Below, piece after piece: positions 33,572 through 46,245 of a stretch of 64,000 nt of DNA (position 1 is its first letter; each line of letters starts with the position of its first letter). Source of the stretch: Schistocerca nitens (Eukaryota > Arthropoda > Insecta > Orthoptera > Acrididae); assembly GCF_023898315.1 (NCBI RefSeq), contig NC_064616.1:541313602-541377601 (forward strand). The letters run 5' to 3'. A model generated the notes under the pieces. The model saw only the letters and a program-made list of their open reading frames with translations, did not search any database and had not been told where the DNA came from. The position numbers were made by a program, and so were the translations under genes.

Positions 33572-34560
33572 TGTTAGAGCGTGCTTACGATCCAGCAGTA
33601 GGAATATTTATTTAATTTCAAGTTATTTAAATGTAAATGCAGTATTTCGTATACGTTTTTATTTGTATTTGAGTGTGCGTTGGCTTGAAGACATAGCGGG
33701 AGCACTGTAGCCAATCACAGCTCTCGTTAATGGAGAGACTGTATAGAAGAGAGGGAGGCGCATAGAGTGCTGGACGGTAGGCAGTGACAGGCAGTCTGGG
33801 GAAAGACTTGGAGAGTGGAGCAGTTTGCGTGTGGTCACGAGAGATAGAAATATTTCGTAGTGTCAACGTGTGCACTAGTGAGACTTCGGTGGCTTCTGCA
33901 GTGAAGACGTAGTATGCATTTAGAAGTGAATATTTCGTGAGCTATGCTGTTTGCTGATAACTAATTACGTGAAGTAGGAATCTACTGTTTCCCTGTTATT
34001 CAACTTCTATTTTATTTAATTGCTGAACCATCGACACCAATAAGTGTTTTACAGTAATAAAGGGCATTCTTAAAGGTACTCCTGCTATCGTATTCATCAT
34101 TGAAAGTCGTTAAAATAGTACCTGCAGATTTTATTTAATTGCTATATTTCATTTTTAATTTCTGTGTAACATTCAAAATTCGCAGTTGCAGAGTGATAGG
34201 AACCTTGGACCACTCGATTCATGTGTATATTGAAAAATGTTCAAATGTGTGCGAAATCTTATGGGACTTAACTCGTAAGGTCATCAGTCCCGAAGCTTAC
34301 ACACTACTTAATCTAAATTATCCTAAGGACAAACACACACACCCATGCCCCAGGAAGGACTCGAACCTCCGCCGGGACCAGCCGCACAGTTGTGTATATT
34401 CATATTGTGTACTGTAGACTCAGCAGTAATTGGCTTGTAACGCGGCAACCACGTATCCCAGCCCCTAGACAACGTAAATAGCCAAAACTTTTAATATTTC
34501 AACTCTGAGTGTGAGGGTACGTGGTTGAGAGCCACATCACTCACCACATTTTGTTTTTTG
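33572..34560 (+). repeat. Probable 5' LTR of a gypsy-type retrotransposon
   Basis: The stretch starts near TGTTAGAGCGTG. It contains a CCAAT box (AGCCAATCACAG, about 33710), a TATA-like TGTATAG (about 33738) and an AATAAA (about 34056), and ends shortly before a primer-binding site. A SINE is nested at 34232-34390. No second LTR is in the window, so both borders are estimates. Confidence 0.5.
34232..34390 (-). mobile_element. tRNA-derived SINE, family C, head-truncated
   Basis: On the minus strand: CGGCGGAGGTTCGAGTCCTT, then TCCTTAGGATAATTTAGAT, GACTGATGACCTTACGAG, CCCATAAGATTTCGCACA and CATTTGAAC. The duplication TGTGTATATT occurs at 34222-34231 and 34391-34400. It interrupts the presumed LTR. 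Confidence 0.9.
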
Positions 34561-34572
34561 AAAGCCCTAAAT

Positions 34573-34590
34573 TTGGGGCTCGTCCGGGAT
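34573..34590 (+). other. Primer-binding site for tRNA-Pro
   Basis: TTGGGGCTCGTCCGGGAT matches the 18-nt complement of the tRNA-Pro 3' end at 17 of 18 positions. It marks the start of the internal part of an LTR retrotransposon. Confidence 0.75.
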
Positions 34591-37254
34591 TTGTGTCCTG
34601 CAAAGTGCTATTTCCTTTGCTGTCTGCTATTCAGCGAACTATGCGAAGTGCGAAAACCTTTGCAAAACCAGTAGAGATTTCTGTATAGGGAAGCTCTCAC
34701 AAAACACAGTTTGAGATCAGTTTTTTCCCCAAGTAGGTTTCTGGATTTAGTGAAATAACGCAGTAATTTTCTCAACTAACATATGCTATCGATAAAGGTC
34801 CTAATCCATCACATTAAAGGCAATTTGCGAGGGGGCTCGGAGTCTAAATAAGTTTAAGTGCAGGAAACATTAGCGGTTAGCGCATTTAACAGATAGAGGT
34901 ATCGGAGTTGGTTGGAACATACAGTAACCAGTGGCAGCTACAGTTACTTAAGGCGACTTCTCCAGTGGCGGACACAGTTCAACAGCAGTACGACAGCAAC
35001 TTCTTCGTGTACTCCAGGGTAGTCTTCAATGTCGACTTCCACTACATCTGACGGCATCACCATGGCAGAGGGAACCATCTCAGCTCAGATAAGTGTTGCG
35101 CAGATAGTGAGACAGTGTTAAACTCTGAAGTTCAAGCTCCACTTTATAACACTGCAACCGGTATTTACGTAGCTTGTGTGATCAAATACCAAGTTTGATT
35201 TATTACGTACTATCTCCCAACAGAACAAAGTCGTCCTGTCACGGAAAAACCAAGTATAGTACTAAGGTCCGCTACTACTATACCATAACCACAAAGCTTG
35301 TGGCAGTTCGTATAGTGAAATTAGTTTTATTCAAGCAGTTGTAGTATAAAGTAGCAGAGCAGTGTTACCCTCTGAGAGGAAATTTTTGTTGTTGAGCGTG
35401 TTGTACATTACAGAGGAGGCTTATCGGAAGTGAAAGTCAAAATTACGTAAATATTTAAACAGTAACAAACAATATCTTACCTATCTACACTGTTCAAAGA
35501 ATAAAGAAAACGGTCGCCAGTCTAATTAGGCAAGAGAAAGATTGACACTCTTGTTCAAGAAAATCAGTATGAGTAACTTTAATGGACAAACACAACCAAT
35601 ACTTTGCCACACGCCAGTGGAATGAACTCTGACATCTGCATATGTTCACGGTAAGATTGGAGCTGACAGAGCAGAACAAACTATTTGTATAAATATAACA
35701 GATAACAACACACACTATTACTTTCAGGGCTTATTTAAACTGAATGGTCTTTATAACGTTATTATTAATATACATTGTAGAATCATAAATTAGACATAGG
35801 TTCAGTATTACGTTTCAAACATTTTCCTAGCTGACATAAAATTGTAAATGTAGTTCACTGCAAAATTATGAACTGGTCACAGGTTAAGTCTCTCTCAGCT
35901 AAATACTTTCCTATTTAGAATGAAAGTTAAATAGAATTCACTAACAGATTACTTCTCACTGTCTTTTGAATAAAGAAGTTACTGTTTTCATAGATAGTTG
36001 TCTTTCTATTAATCGTTATGTAGCATGAGCACAATAGACAAACTATGGATCATGTTATAACATTAATATGCACTTTTAATACACAAGAGGCACCCAGTAC
36101 TGTACAGAATTTGATTTGAATAGCAAGAGTAATTAAAACTTTCTATAATCAAGTAACTTTGTGCATTTGAACTACTTTCAAAAGAGGGGGGGCCCTTAAT
36201 CTTGACCACTGTAGCAGAGCAAACTAAACACACTTTCAATACGCTCGGAAAACAAGTACTTAGCAAGCATGAACAAATAACTCTCAACAGTTGCAGTTCT
36301 GAACTTTTACTAGAGTGAAACACAAATTTTAGATATTTGTAAGATCCCTTCAACAAACAATATTAAATTTAGCACACTCTATTGCCATATTAGTTTTAAT
36401 ATGCTTTCAATAAAGGACACTCGATAATCGCTTTAGTTCAAACGGAGAGGAACCTGAGAGGTGTTATGATAAGGAAAAAATCAAGGAAGGTACATAAATT
36501 CAGTCATAAATTACCTTATATTTGAGCACACTAACACATCCAATGAGCTGATCCTTCACTGTACATTGCTATAGTGTTCCATTACAGCGATTGCACAATG
36601 TGGTGGCGATTGCATGTTGGTAGGTGGATTTGCAGGTAGAATTGGTGGACTCTGTCATTTATTGGTGGCGATAGTAGATACCAATTTCAGAATAGTTCCA
36701 GCTCTTTATCCATCCATCCGAGGCATTGTAAAGCGTCAGGAAAGCGTCTCTCGGCACCAGCACAATATACAGCTTTTACATGAGCAGTTGACAGATTGGT
36801 AGCTCGTCCCCGACTGACTGCTTGTTCCACCTTTCTACCCATGCCAGCCACATTTTGGGCGCGCTACTCAGATCCGTTCCTTAGGGGAACCACACCACCA
36901 TTTACATACAATATAACTAACAACCCTAAGTGAAGATCAGCAGTTTACATAACAGCAACCAAACATATTAAATAAAACGGAACATTTGCACATATTGATA
37001 TTTCTATAAAAATTATTTAAACAAAATTACAATTTTATACAGTAAGTTTTGTGTCCCTCAAATTGCGACAAGTAATTTAAATTATAGATACACTATATTG
37101 CATAGAATCAAACCATGACATCAAAGTTTTTTACACAGAAAAGAATAACCACTCTCATGGTATCGATTCAATCCAACAACATTTACAGATACTCAGCAAT
37201 ATAACACTTAACAAAACAAAAGGCAAAATAAATCAGTACAGCATTAGAGCTAAG
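34591..37254. other. Internal leader or inserted DNA of the LTR element, unassigned
   Basis: This 2.7-kb region lies between the primer site and the gag frame, longer than a normal leader, so another insertion is likely. A short frame MAEGTISAQISVAQIVRQC at about 35061 could be the old gag start. A GC-richer block at 36590-36900 is unidentified. Confidence 0.35.
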
Positions 37255-38690
37255 GTGTTACAACTTATAGATCTCGCGAATATAAAACTGTCACCTACTA
37301 TGTGTAAATCTGTAAACGGAAGTGAGCCGGTTAGTCCCAAGTCAGAACGCGAAAATGTAACTAGTAGGAATTCAGGCAAGGGGAAAGAATGTAGGGGAGA
37401 TATGATGTCTCAGCTAATGCAAATGATCCAATGGCAACTAATATCAGTACAATTCGAACAGTTACGGATACAATTTGCACTGATATGCGTACAATTTATA
37501 GGTTCCGCTATGAAAGAGGAAGTTGAAGAAATTATAGATAACCTTGAAAAAGTAATCGATGATAAATTAAAATGTGTCCGAGTGGATACAAGGAAAATTA
37601 CAGACGAAGTTATAATAGGAAAATCTAAAATCCAATCAGTGGAAAAAGATCTTGGCGAAAAAATGGATAAGATACAGACGGAACATGGGGGCAGGGTAAG
37701 CGACTGTATAAAAGCACAAGATGCTCATAAAAGCGATGTAAATTTAGCAATTAGTGACATTGCCAATCGCGTAGGAGAGGGTGAGAAAGACGTGGGCAGA
37801 ATTAAAGTTAAAATAAAGTCCATTATCACTAGTGAAAATGAGTTTAAAAAACAAATACAACAGATAAAAAGTGATTTGGATTCGTTAGCCACCCAACAGA
37901 CCACGCCGGTTGTAAATATCCGTTGGGCAAATACCGGATCTGTGAAATGATACACAGATGATGGAAATATCACCCAGTAAATTTCTTGGCTGCGTGTAGG
38001 GACGCCTTTATAACGGCATGTTGGACGAATCGAAAATAAAATACGTTAAATGGCATTTGGAGGGAAACCCACAGTCTTGGGCAAATGTTAAATGTAGTTC
38101 GTGCGAATGGTAATAAGAGTTCGAAAAGTGTTTTTTGAATAAATTTTGGAGCAAGACATAACAGACGAGGATCCAAAATGAATTTTTAAACAGGCCGAGT
38201 TACAGATACAGTAATGGGATTTTTGCAAGTGCGAACTTGGCAATCTTCTGCATGTGAATCATCCGTTGGGGGTATTAACGGAAATCACCACGTTAAAAAG
38301 ATGATTACCCGAAAATTTGCAGTTAGATCTTGTCCATAGTCCATGTGATTCCATAGACGAATTTCTAGAATTTGTAGGAAAATATGAGAGGGCTTTGAGG
38401 TTCAAACCTGATAGCAAACCGGGTGGTAGTTATCAAAATGCGAATCCAAATAATCATCACGAAAATAATATGCGTGAGAGAAATCAAAGGAATTCTCATG
38501 GAGATAGTAGTTGGAATGAGCAGAATGGCCGGAAAACGAACGCGAGTGATAACTTCTGTGAATGGAACCCAAGTAAAGAACGCAGATTTGACGGGGGAAA
38601 TTCGCGCGAAGTGCAATCTCTTAACAACCGGTCGGGAAACTGATGTTCACCATATCTCAGGTCCGGGCATGGTGAACTGATCAGGCGACG
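37255..38690 (+). pseudogene. gypsy-type gag relic
   Basis: A 231-codon frame (37255-37950) has long charged, coiled-coil-like stretches (EEVEEIIDNLEKVIDDKL, EKDLGEKMDKIQTEHGG). Beyond its stop, other frames give KYVKWHLEGNPQSWANV and FLNKFWSKT, which resemble the capsid part of insect gypsy gag proteins, then an Asn/Arg-rich stretch (38420-38640). Stops and frameshifts break the second half. No CCHC zinc knuckle was found. Confidence 0.65.
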
Positions 38691-40330
38691 AAAAGGACTG
38701 GACATAATGTTAACGGTAGAAATGTTGATAGGTTTGGAGAAAGGCAACAAATATGTAATATGTAGTATGTTAAAGAGGAAGGCTCTGCAGGTGGCTCTTT
38801 CAACAAAAGCGGGCGCTAACGGTGGAAGCATAGATTTGTGAGAGATTTAAATAAAAGTAATGGCAATAAATTTGAGGGGAATGATGTAAGCTATGGATGT
38901 GTAATGAATGTGTGTGTGAATAGTGTGAATGGAAAGATTCAGTGGTTCAAAAAGAAGTAAAAAAGGAGATGAATTTTGTGAAAGCAAGTTGTGTGGAAAG
39001 TTCTGAAGAGTTATTAGAAAATAGTAGCAATTGCAGTAAGGAAGGTGTCGTGGTAGCAAGTACTTGAGAATTGATGAAAAGCGTCGATGTTAGTGAAGGC
39101 GGTACAGCTATGGTCTCGCCAGCAGCAATAGAGGGTGATTGTGTTCTAGCGGAAAGTATTAATATTACTAAGAGAGGCTTACCATTGGTCTCGCCAGCAG
39201 CTGAAGTGAAAAATGTATCGGCAGAGGTAGATGATTTCTGTTTAAAGGAACAGAGTAATGGTAATTTATGTAATGATGTAAAAGCTACTGGTATTGGTAC
39301 TTCGGAGGAAGGAATTTACGCGTTTGTAGTCACGAATAAAGGAGAACCTAAACTTATTGATGAATGTGTGGATCTAAGACGTTTGTCAAAGTGTGAATGT
39401 GGGAATGTATGTAAAGTGGGATACAGCGTTAATCTGGATGAAAATTGTGTAAAAATGGCAGTGTGTGCTGATTTTTGTCCGATCACAGCGATATGTAACA
39501 AGTCTGGAAGTCTCGACATTGTACGACAAGGTAGCAGCAATCTGTGTGATATAGCGGCAGAGGATAAAGTTGTGTACGATTCATGTAAAGTTAATTTGTC
39601 AACGGAGGAAAGTAAGGTTTCTCATGGGAATTTTTTTAGTGATTTAAATGATGTATCAGAGGATAAGGTTGCTGGGATGAATATTTACGGTGATGATGGC
39701 TTAGGGGATCGATGTATTATTTCAGGAAGATGAAGTGTTTAACAGTGAATTGATTGTAATTTCGTTGAAGCTGCAACTGTCGATATTTTGGAGCGGAGAA
39801 ACAGTAGAGTTGTGCATGCTGTGGGCAGTGAACGGCGAAAGGTGAGGAAGAACTAACAGATAAAATAGAGAGGGCTGAAGTAAATAGTGTGGATGAGGGT
39901 AGTTTGTGTAATGAAGTTGTTACGAATTGGTATATGAAGGAGGAGTGAGATTTTAGTGTGACTGATGTGCGTTGGTACGGTAGAAAATTACGGTCGTTAC
40001 CGCTGCATATGTGGAAACGAGACAAGTTTAAAATTGCTAGAGGTTTAGAAAAGGGAAGGAGTGGATTTGGGGCCATGGAAATATTTAATGAATTATTTTG
40101 GAATGAACATGAGAATGAGGGATGGATAGAAAAGGATATGTGTCCGCTAGAATGGGAAGGGAATGGACGAGGTGTAGAAAATGATTTATTAAGGGAGAAA
40201 TATTTAGAAATACATGTACAGAAAAGTATTGAAATAAAAGATGGCAGTGAAATGGTAGATGCACTTCTAGATTCAAGTAGTAATGTGTCAGCCGTGTGGT
40301 AAAAGCAAGGATTTCAGTTTTGAAAGGAGG
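38691..40330 (+). pseudogene. gypsy-type gag-pol spacer with protease relic
   Basis: A 220-codon frame (39071-39733) with repeated MVSPAAIEGD / LVSPAAEVKN pieces and many Cys is followed by a 114-codon frame (39958-40302) ending MVDALLDSSSNVSAVW. LLDSSSNVSAV resembles the active-site segment of a retroviral-type aspartic protease (D-S/T-G), with S in place of G. Sequence stops resembling the element at about 40330; no reverse transcriptase or integrase follows, so the copy is truncated. Confidence 0.55.
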
Positions 40331-40439
40331 GGTTGGACACAAACTGCAATTGGAAGCCCTTACCTGGGCCGCCAATGCAGTAGACGAACAGCTATAGGTG
40401 GGAAATGGATACGGTAATTCAGAATGCGCAGGAGAATTA

Positions 40440-40672
40440 CGAACGTGTGCAATGTAACTGGCCAGCTGTTATGCACGCCTATCCTGCAATGAAAAGACTC
40501 CGGCCTCCAGCTGGACGGTGGTCACCGGACTCGTCCTAAAAGCTCCTGTCGCTAGGCGAACGCCACAGTGCTGCACTGGATCGAGTAAATGCCGAAACAT
40601 AAGCCAGACTTCCATAGTCAAGGCGGGATTGAACAAGGGCTCCGTAGAGCTGCAGCAGCGTAGTGCGTTATG
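40440..40672 (-). mobile_element. Jockey/I-type LINE fragment
   Basis: Minus-strand frames give LYGALVQSRLDYGSLAYVSA, then after a frameshift LDPVQHCGVRLATGAFRTSP. This is the YG...S.LDYG...Y.SA...L...Q...LR..TGAFRTSP segment just after the reverse transcriptase thumb of Jockey/I LINEs. Confidence 0.75.
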
Positions 40673-41978
40673 CACCCCAGCTGATGGTGCTCAGGCAGCG
40701 CCTATTAGACGGTGGGGGTCCGACAGCCGATCAGTTCCAATCATTCCAGCAGGAAGGAGGTAAACAGCTCCTGTTATCTCTAGTTCAACCATGCCTAGAC
40801 GGTTAATACCGCGGTTCGATCGCGTCCGCATTCTTACTTTGTGCCAGGAAGGGCTCTCAACAAGGGAAGTGCCCAGGAGTCTCGGAGTGAACGAAAGCGA
40901 TGTTGCTGGGACATGGAGGAGATACCGAGGGGCAGAAACTGTCGATTACATTCCTCGCTCAGGCCGCCCAAGGGCTACTACTGCAGTGGGTGGCCGCTGC
41001 CTATGGATTATGGCTCGGAGGAATCCTGACAGCAACGCTACCATGATAAATAATGCTTTTCGTGCAGCCACACGATATCGTGTTATGACTGAGACTGTGT
41101 GCAACAAGTTGCATTATGATCAACTTTACTCCCAACGTCCATGGCGAGGTCCATCTTTGCAACTACGACACCATGAAAATCGGTACAGATGGGCCCAACA
41201 ATATGCTAAATAGACCGCTCGGGATTGGCATCACGTTCTCTTCACCGATGGGTGTTGCATATGCGTTCAAGCAGAAAAACGTCGGAGACGTATTTGGAGT
41301 CAATGCATCAGGCTGAACGCCTTAGACACACTATCCTGAGATTACATCAATGTGGAGGTTCCCTGCTGTTTGGGGGTGGCATTATGTGGGACCGACGCAC
41401 GCCGCTGGTGGTCATGGAAGGCTCCGTAACGGCTGTATGATAAGTGAATGCCATCCCTCGATAGTTCAACCATATAGGCAGAATATTGGAGAGGCATTTG
41501 TCTTCTTGGACGAAATTCGCACCCCCATCGTGCGCATCTTGTGAATGACTTTCTTCAGGATAACGACATCGCTTGACTAGAGTGGCCAGCACGTTTTCCA
41601 GAGATGAACCCTATTGAACATGCCAGGGATAGATTGAATACGGCTGTTTATGGATGGCGTGACCCACCAACCACTCTGAGGGATCTACGCCGAATCGCCG
41701 TTGAGGAGTGGCACTTGTTGATAGTATGCCACGACGAATGCAGGCACGCATTATTGCAAGAGGACGTGTTACTGGGTATGAGATGTACCGTTGTGTACAG
41801 CTATCTGGACCACCACCTCTGATGGTCTCGTTGTATGGTGGTACAACATGCAATTTGTGGTTTTCATGAGCTATAAAATGGTCGAAAATTATGTTTATGT
41901 TAATCTTCTATTCCAATTTTCTGTACACTTTCCGGAACTCTCGAAACCGAGGTGATGCAAAACTTTTGTTGATGTGTG
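40673..41978 (+). mobile_element. Tc1-like transposon relic (different family)
   Basis: The right end reads GAGGTGATGCAAAACTTTTGTTGATGTGTG followed by TA at 41979-41980. The left inverted repeat is missing, so the element is truncated against the LINE fragment. Confidence 0.7.
40791..41822 (+). pseudogene. Tc1-like transposase, broken
   Basis: An intact start of 140 codons: MPRRLIPRFDRVRILTLCQE, GLSTREVPRSLGVNESDV, GRPRATTAV, with paired-type helix-turn-helix character. Later pieces in other frames: HHVLFTD-like (41230), GWHYVGPTHAAGGHGRLRNG (41390), then MNPIEHARDRLNTAVYGWRD (41604), the SPDMNPIEH.W region with the third acid. Frameshifts and stops make it inactive. Confidence 0.85.
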
Positions 41979-41980
41979 TA

Positions 41981-42850
41981 TGTGAGCACCGATTAATGAG
42001 CATACCCACAATGTTTGTGACCTGCGATGTATATAGGAAGCACTACAGCACTCTGAATACTCTCAGTTCAATTATACCTACCCAATATCTTTGAAAGTAA
42101 ACAGTTATAGTGTATACGTTGAGTAAATATAATACGTCTGTGAGAGTGCATGTGTCTGTACAGTTCACGCCAAACTGTCAAACACATAAATGTATGTGAT
42201 CGTTGAGGACGAAGGTTCTTGCGTCCTATGAAACAAGTAAATAAAATGTTAATGTATCTGGTGGCACTCTGTGTTTTGAATGATTACGATCGGTGGGCAC
42301 AATTTTTAAAACATCTGTTTACTGAAATTAGGAAATTTAAGAACGTAATACTAAGACTTTCATGTAGAAGTGCTTGATTTTAAGTTTTACAGTTTGAACA
42401 GTTAATGACTCTCCTCTAAGCGATGCTAGCCAATGCTGACATAAACAAGTCTACTACCTAAATGGATAAACAGCGATTCCTCTCTCAATTTATTCAAGTC
42501 TGTAGCCAATTGTTTTCACATACGTGATGAAGTCACACCTCAACTTCACACGAGTTATATAAACTATTATGTAAGCAAGCGCACACAAGGACACTTTGAA
42601 AGAACGGTTAGCAGCCACTGCTTCCGGGCTCACTTTATCGGGAATACTGACTGCTGCATCGGACTGTCGAAATGGAGTGCTGGGCGGATAACCGTTATTG
42701 ACATAAACTTTGCACCGCCAAATTTTAAAGTTAGCCTGCTAGAGATACTCAGCCAGTGCATGTTGTGGACATGGACATTTATAAAACTTCCCCTTGTAAT
42801 ATAGGACAAGTCCTGAGTAATGGTCAATAAATGAATCAATATACAATATG
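41981..42850. other. AT-rich spacer, nothing recognised
   Basis: No feature recognised. Confidence 0.45.
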
Positions 42851-42969
42851 TACGCAGATGTGACGAAAGCCATGGAATACCTCCTAATGTCGTATCAGAC
42901 CTCCTTTTGCCCGACATAGTGTAGCAGCTGGAAGTGGCATGAACTCAACATGTCACTGGAACTTCCCTC

Positions 42970-44370
42970 CATGAATACTGAGCCATGCTGCCTGTATGGC
43001 AGCCCATAGTTGCTAAAGTATTGCTTGTGCCAGAATTTGTGCACGAAGTGACCTCTCGATTATATCCCATAAATGATCGATGGAATTCATGTCGGGCAAT
43101 CTGGGTAACCACATCATTCGCTCTAAATGTCCAGAATATTCTTTGTTACGGTGTAAAGTCAAGCACCATCACGTCAGTCGGGATCGACAAAGAAGAGAAG
43201 GCTGTGAGCGGAAGTCAGCCAATTGCACGCTGACCAGCCCCCTTCCAGGACGACAACGCGGCAGCAGCGGCCCCTTTGAGAAGACAACGTAAGCGCCGCG
43301 CCCGACTAATGGCTCTCAGTTCGATAGTAGCGTCAACGTTAGCAACTTCAATAGCAGATTCAAGATTAGCTGTCTGGATAGCAGCATCAATGATAGCGAC
43401 TGAAATAGCAGTTCAGGACAGACTTGTCAGTTAGAGATCAGCAGTCACTGCAAAGACTTATTATTTCGTAAGTCGCCCTTTGCTTGCCACACATATGTGT
43501 AATTGCCAAAGTTAAGTACTGCATTTGATTAATTGAATTAAAATTCATTAATACGACTTGTTTCGTTGTTTTCTAGCGAAACGAGTACGCAGTATTCCTA
43601 GACATAAGCAGATTGACGACGAGGCACGTTTAAACAGATTCCTCAAACAAATCGCGAACAATTGTTGTTCGGAGCATGGTCATTGATAAAAATTTCATCG
43701 TTGTTTGGAACATGAAGTCCAATAGCGGCTGCAAATGATCTCCAAGTAGTCGAACACAACCAGGATAAAGCCCATTCCATGCAAACACAGCCCACACCGT
43801 TATGGAGCCACCACCAGTTTGCACAGTGCCTTGTTGACAACTTGGGTCCATGGCTTCGTAGGGTCTTCACCACACTCGAACCCTATCGTCAGCTCTTACC
43901 AACTGAAATCTGGACTCCTCTGACCAGATCATGGTTTTGCAGCATCTATGGTTCAACCGATATGGTTACGAGACCAGATGAGACGCTGCAGGCCACGTCG
44001 TGCTGTTAGTGAAAGCACTCGCGTCGGTAGTCTGCTGCCATAGCCCATGAACGCCAGATTTCATCGCACTGCACTAACGGATACGTTAATCGTACGTCCC
44101 ACGTTGATTTTTGTGGTTATTTGACGCAGTGTTTCTTGCCTGTTAGCACTGACAACTCTAAGCAAACGCAGCTCTCGGTCGTGAAGAGGGAGCTATCAAT
44201 GGTGAGAGATAATGCCTGAAATTTGTACCGAGAATACCAGTCTTCAGACTGTGGATCTCGGAATAGTGAGTATCCTAACGAATTCAGAAATGGAATGTCC
44301 CATGAGTCTAGCTCCAACCACGTTTCCATGTCCAAAGTCAGGTCACTCCGATCGTGTGGCCATAATCACG
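42970..44370 (-). pseudogene. Tc1-like transposase relic
   Basis: Minus-strand pieces include MDPSCQQGTVQTGGGSITVW, VFAWNGLYPG and VRLLGDHLQPLLDFMFQ (43851-43660), then MTMLRTTIVRDLFEES beyond a decayed second catalytic D (relatives read DDNAPCHRATIVRDWFEEH). The distal part, including the third-acid region near 43080, lies beyond the inserted LTR. A deletion of about 40 bp near 43765 is suggested by a missing stretch in the substrate-fold part. Inactive. Confidence 0.75.
43154..43649. repeat. Probable solo LTR inserted in the Tc1-like element
   Basis: The insert begins TGTTACGGTGTAAAG and ends GGCACGTTTAAACA, the TG...CA form of an LTR, and has no coding capacity. ATTCTT on the left and ATTCCT on the right look like an imperfect target duplication. 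The left base of the insert is uncertain within about 15 bases. The Tc1 sequence resumes directly on both sides. Confidence 0.5.
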
Positions 44371-44689
44371 TCGGAAACCAATTCACATCAGTGACACGTG
44401 TACAAATGACAACTCCGCCAATTTACTTCACTTCTATTCTTCGTGTATGCGATACTACTGCCATCTGTATATGTGCATATCGCTACCTCATGGCTTTTGA
44501 CACCTCAGTGTACGGTTCAATGGACAGTGAACAGCCCGCTAAGCTTAAAGAAAAGAGAAAAATTTCCCCCAACCGAAACACTGATCTGTTTAATATAATC
44601 AAGTATCTAACAATTTGTTTTTATCCTTATGGGTACATTACCCACAGGGAGGAAAAAAAAACTCAACACCAAAAAATAGATAATGTAGA

Positions 44690-45300
44690 GTAACGAACTT
44701 CCGGGAATATGTTTCTCTACGTAACATATTTATGGGAACACCATTGCAAGGTGACTGTATAATGTAAGCACGAGATAAGCCACTGGAAATGTGAAATGCT
44801 GGTACAGTAATAAACGTTGTAAGGACCAGAATTTTGAATGCAAGCATACAAATGTTCATGCATTGTATTGTAAAGGCACCAGGCGTGAGTTTCTTTGATG
44901 GTGTTCCATGCCTTAGACACTTGGTCCGTCAGTACATGGACAGTTAATGCTGTTTGCGAATGGCACTGGAGTTGTCGTGCAATAATTTATCATAAGAGTA
45001 CGATTGGAGAAAGATCTTGTGACCGAACAAGCCAAGGCAACATCTCGACGCTCTGTGCAACATGCTGGGTTACAACAGTTGTATGTGGGCGACTGTTATC
45101 CACTTGGAAAACTCACCATGGAATGCTTTTCATGAATGGCAGCACAGCAGATCGAATCACCAGCCTGACGTGCAAATTTGCCTTCTGTTATACGAAACCA
45201 CACCCCATACCGTTACTCCAGGTGTCGAGCACGCAGACTGGCTGGTTGCAGGTAATCAAGTGGCCTCCTTCTGATCAACATACGGCCATCACTGGTACAG
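44690..45300 (-). pseudogene. Tc1-like transposon fragment, fourth family
   Basis: Minus-strand fragments TPGVTVWGVVSYNRR (45240-45190) and the later ALTVHVLTDQV- and WNTIKET-like pieces (44950-44890) fit the ..PGVMVWGAISY.. to C-terminal part of a Tc1 transposase. Multiple stops are present. Only the C-terminal half and 3' noncoding part remain. Confidence 0.65.
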
Positions 45301-45804
45301 TGGTGGAATCTTATGCATTGTATTTTGTAGAATGAGATTTCTTCTATTATTTTATGTGTTAGCAATATATGATAGTGTTTTTCCTATTTTATTTCTAGTT
45401 TGGAAGAAACTTTCTATCTCTGTGATTCTTACAGTTTCTCGCTATTTGATGTGAAATTAGGCAATTAAATGATGTAATATTGTACAAGATGTATGTTGGT
45501 TTTGAAAAACTCCTTCAGTTTTAACAATATCCTCGATTTGCCTTACTAGAGAAGTAAATTATTACTGTGTTTAAAGTTTTTTGTTTGCAATTCATTTGCA
45601 CAGTTCACTGCTCTACAATTTTAGAGTGGAAATGCATCTATTGATAAAGCAGTCTAAAAGCTCTGCAAAGCGTTAATCTTAGAGCAACAAATTACTGTGG
45701 CTTTACATCACATGAGTTGTTGTTAGCTTTGTGTCTTTTGTTCCTTAAGACTGCTAAATGGTAATATTGCTCACGAATGGTAAATAATATTCACTATTTA
45801 CTGC
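45301..45804. other. AT-rich spacer, nothing recognised
   Basis: No feature recognised. Confidence 0.4.
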
Positions 45805-45966
45805 AGGATTATCCCGTTTCGTAAACTGACATATGGTCAGGAGAGCGGTCTGCTGACCACATGCCCTCCATGCCCGCATCAAGTGACGCATGTGGATGAG
45901 GATGACACTGCGGTCGGTTGGCACCGTTGGGCCTTCATGACCTGTTCTGGCGGAGTTTAGATTATT
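45805..45966 (+). mobile_element. 5S-derived SINE, body only
   Basis: TCGTAAACTGACATATGGTC, GCTGACCACATGCCCTCC and GTTGGGCCTTCATGACCTG match the body and tail of the element at 9968. The 5S head is missing. Confidence 0.7.
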
Positions 45967-46245
45967 TTTGTTAGTATATATTACGTCTTTCGTTTCCGGA
46001 AGGCAATGTTGCTGAACTAGATGGCCAAACTGTCAATCGATCATTGCTTAAGCCATTCGAAGCGTGTTATAATCAGTAGGCATCACAATGTAGCGACTCG
46101 TTACGATGTCTTGAGAATTTACTTATATGGTCATGAATGCAACACGTGTAAACGTAGATAAGTGTAAAAGTAAATATTTATTGACTGAATGTGGGAAGGA
46201 ATGGGACCAACCGAAATGGAAAATTTATCTAGACACTTAGATTTT

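Larger units (their letters stand above)
42853..44510 (-). mobile_element. Tc1-like transposon, third family, split by a probable LTR
   Basis: The ends are imperfect inverted repeats: CGCAGATGTGACGAAAGCCA at the left, and CACTGAGGTGTCAAAAGCCA as the complement of the right. TA flanks both (42851-42852 and 44511-44512). About 0.5 kb at roughly 43141-43649 is foreign. Confidence 0.85.
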
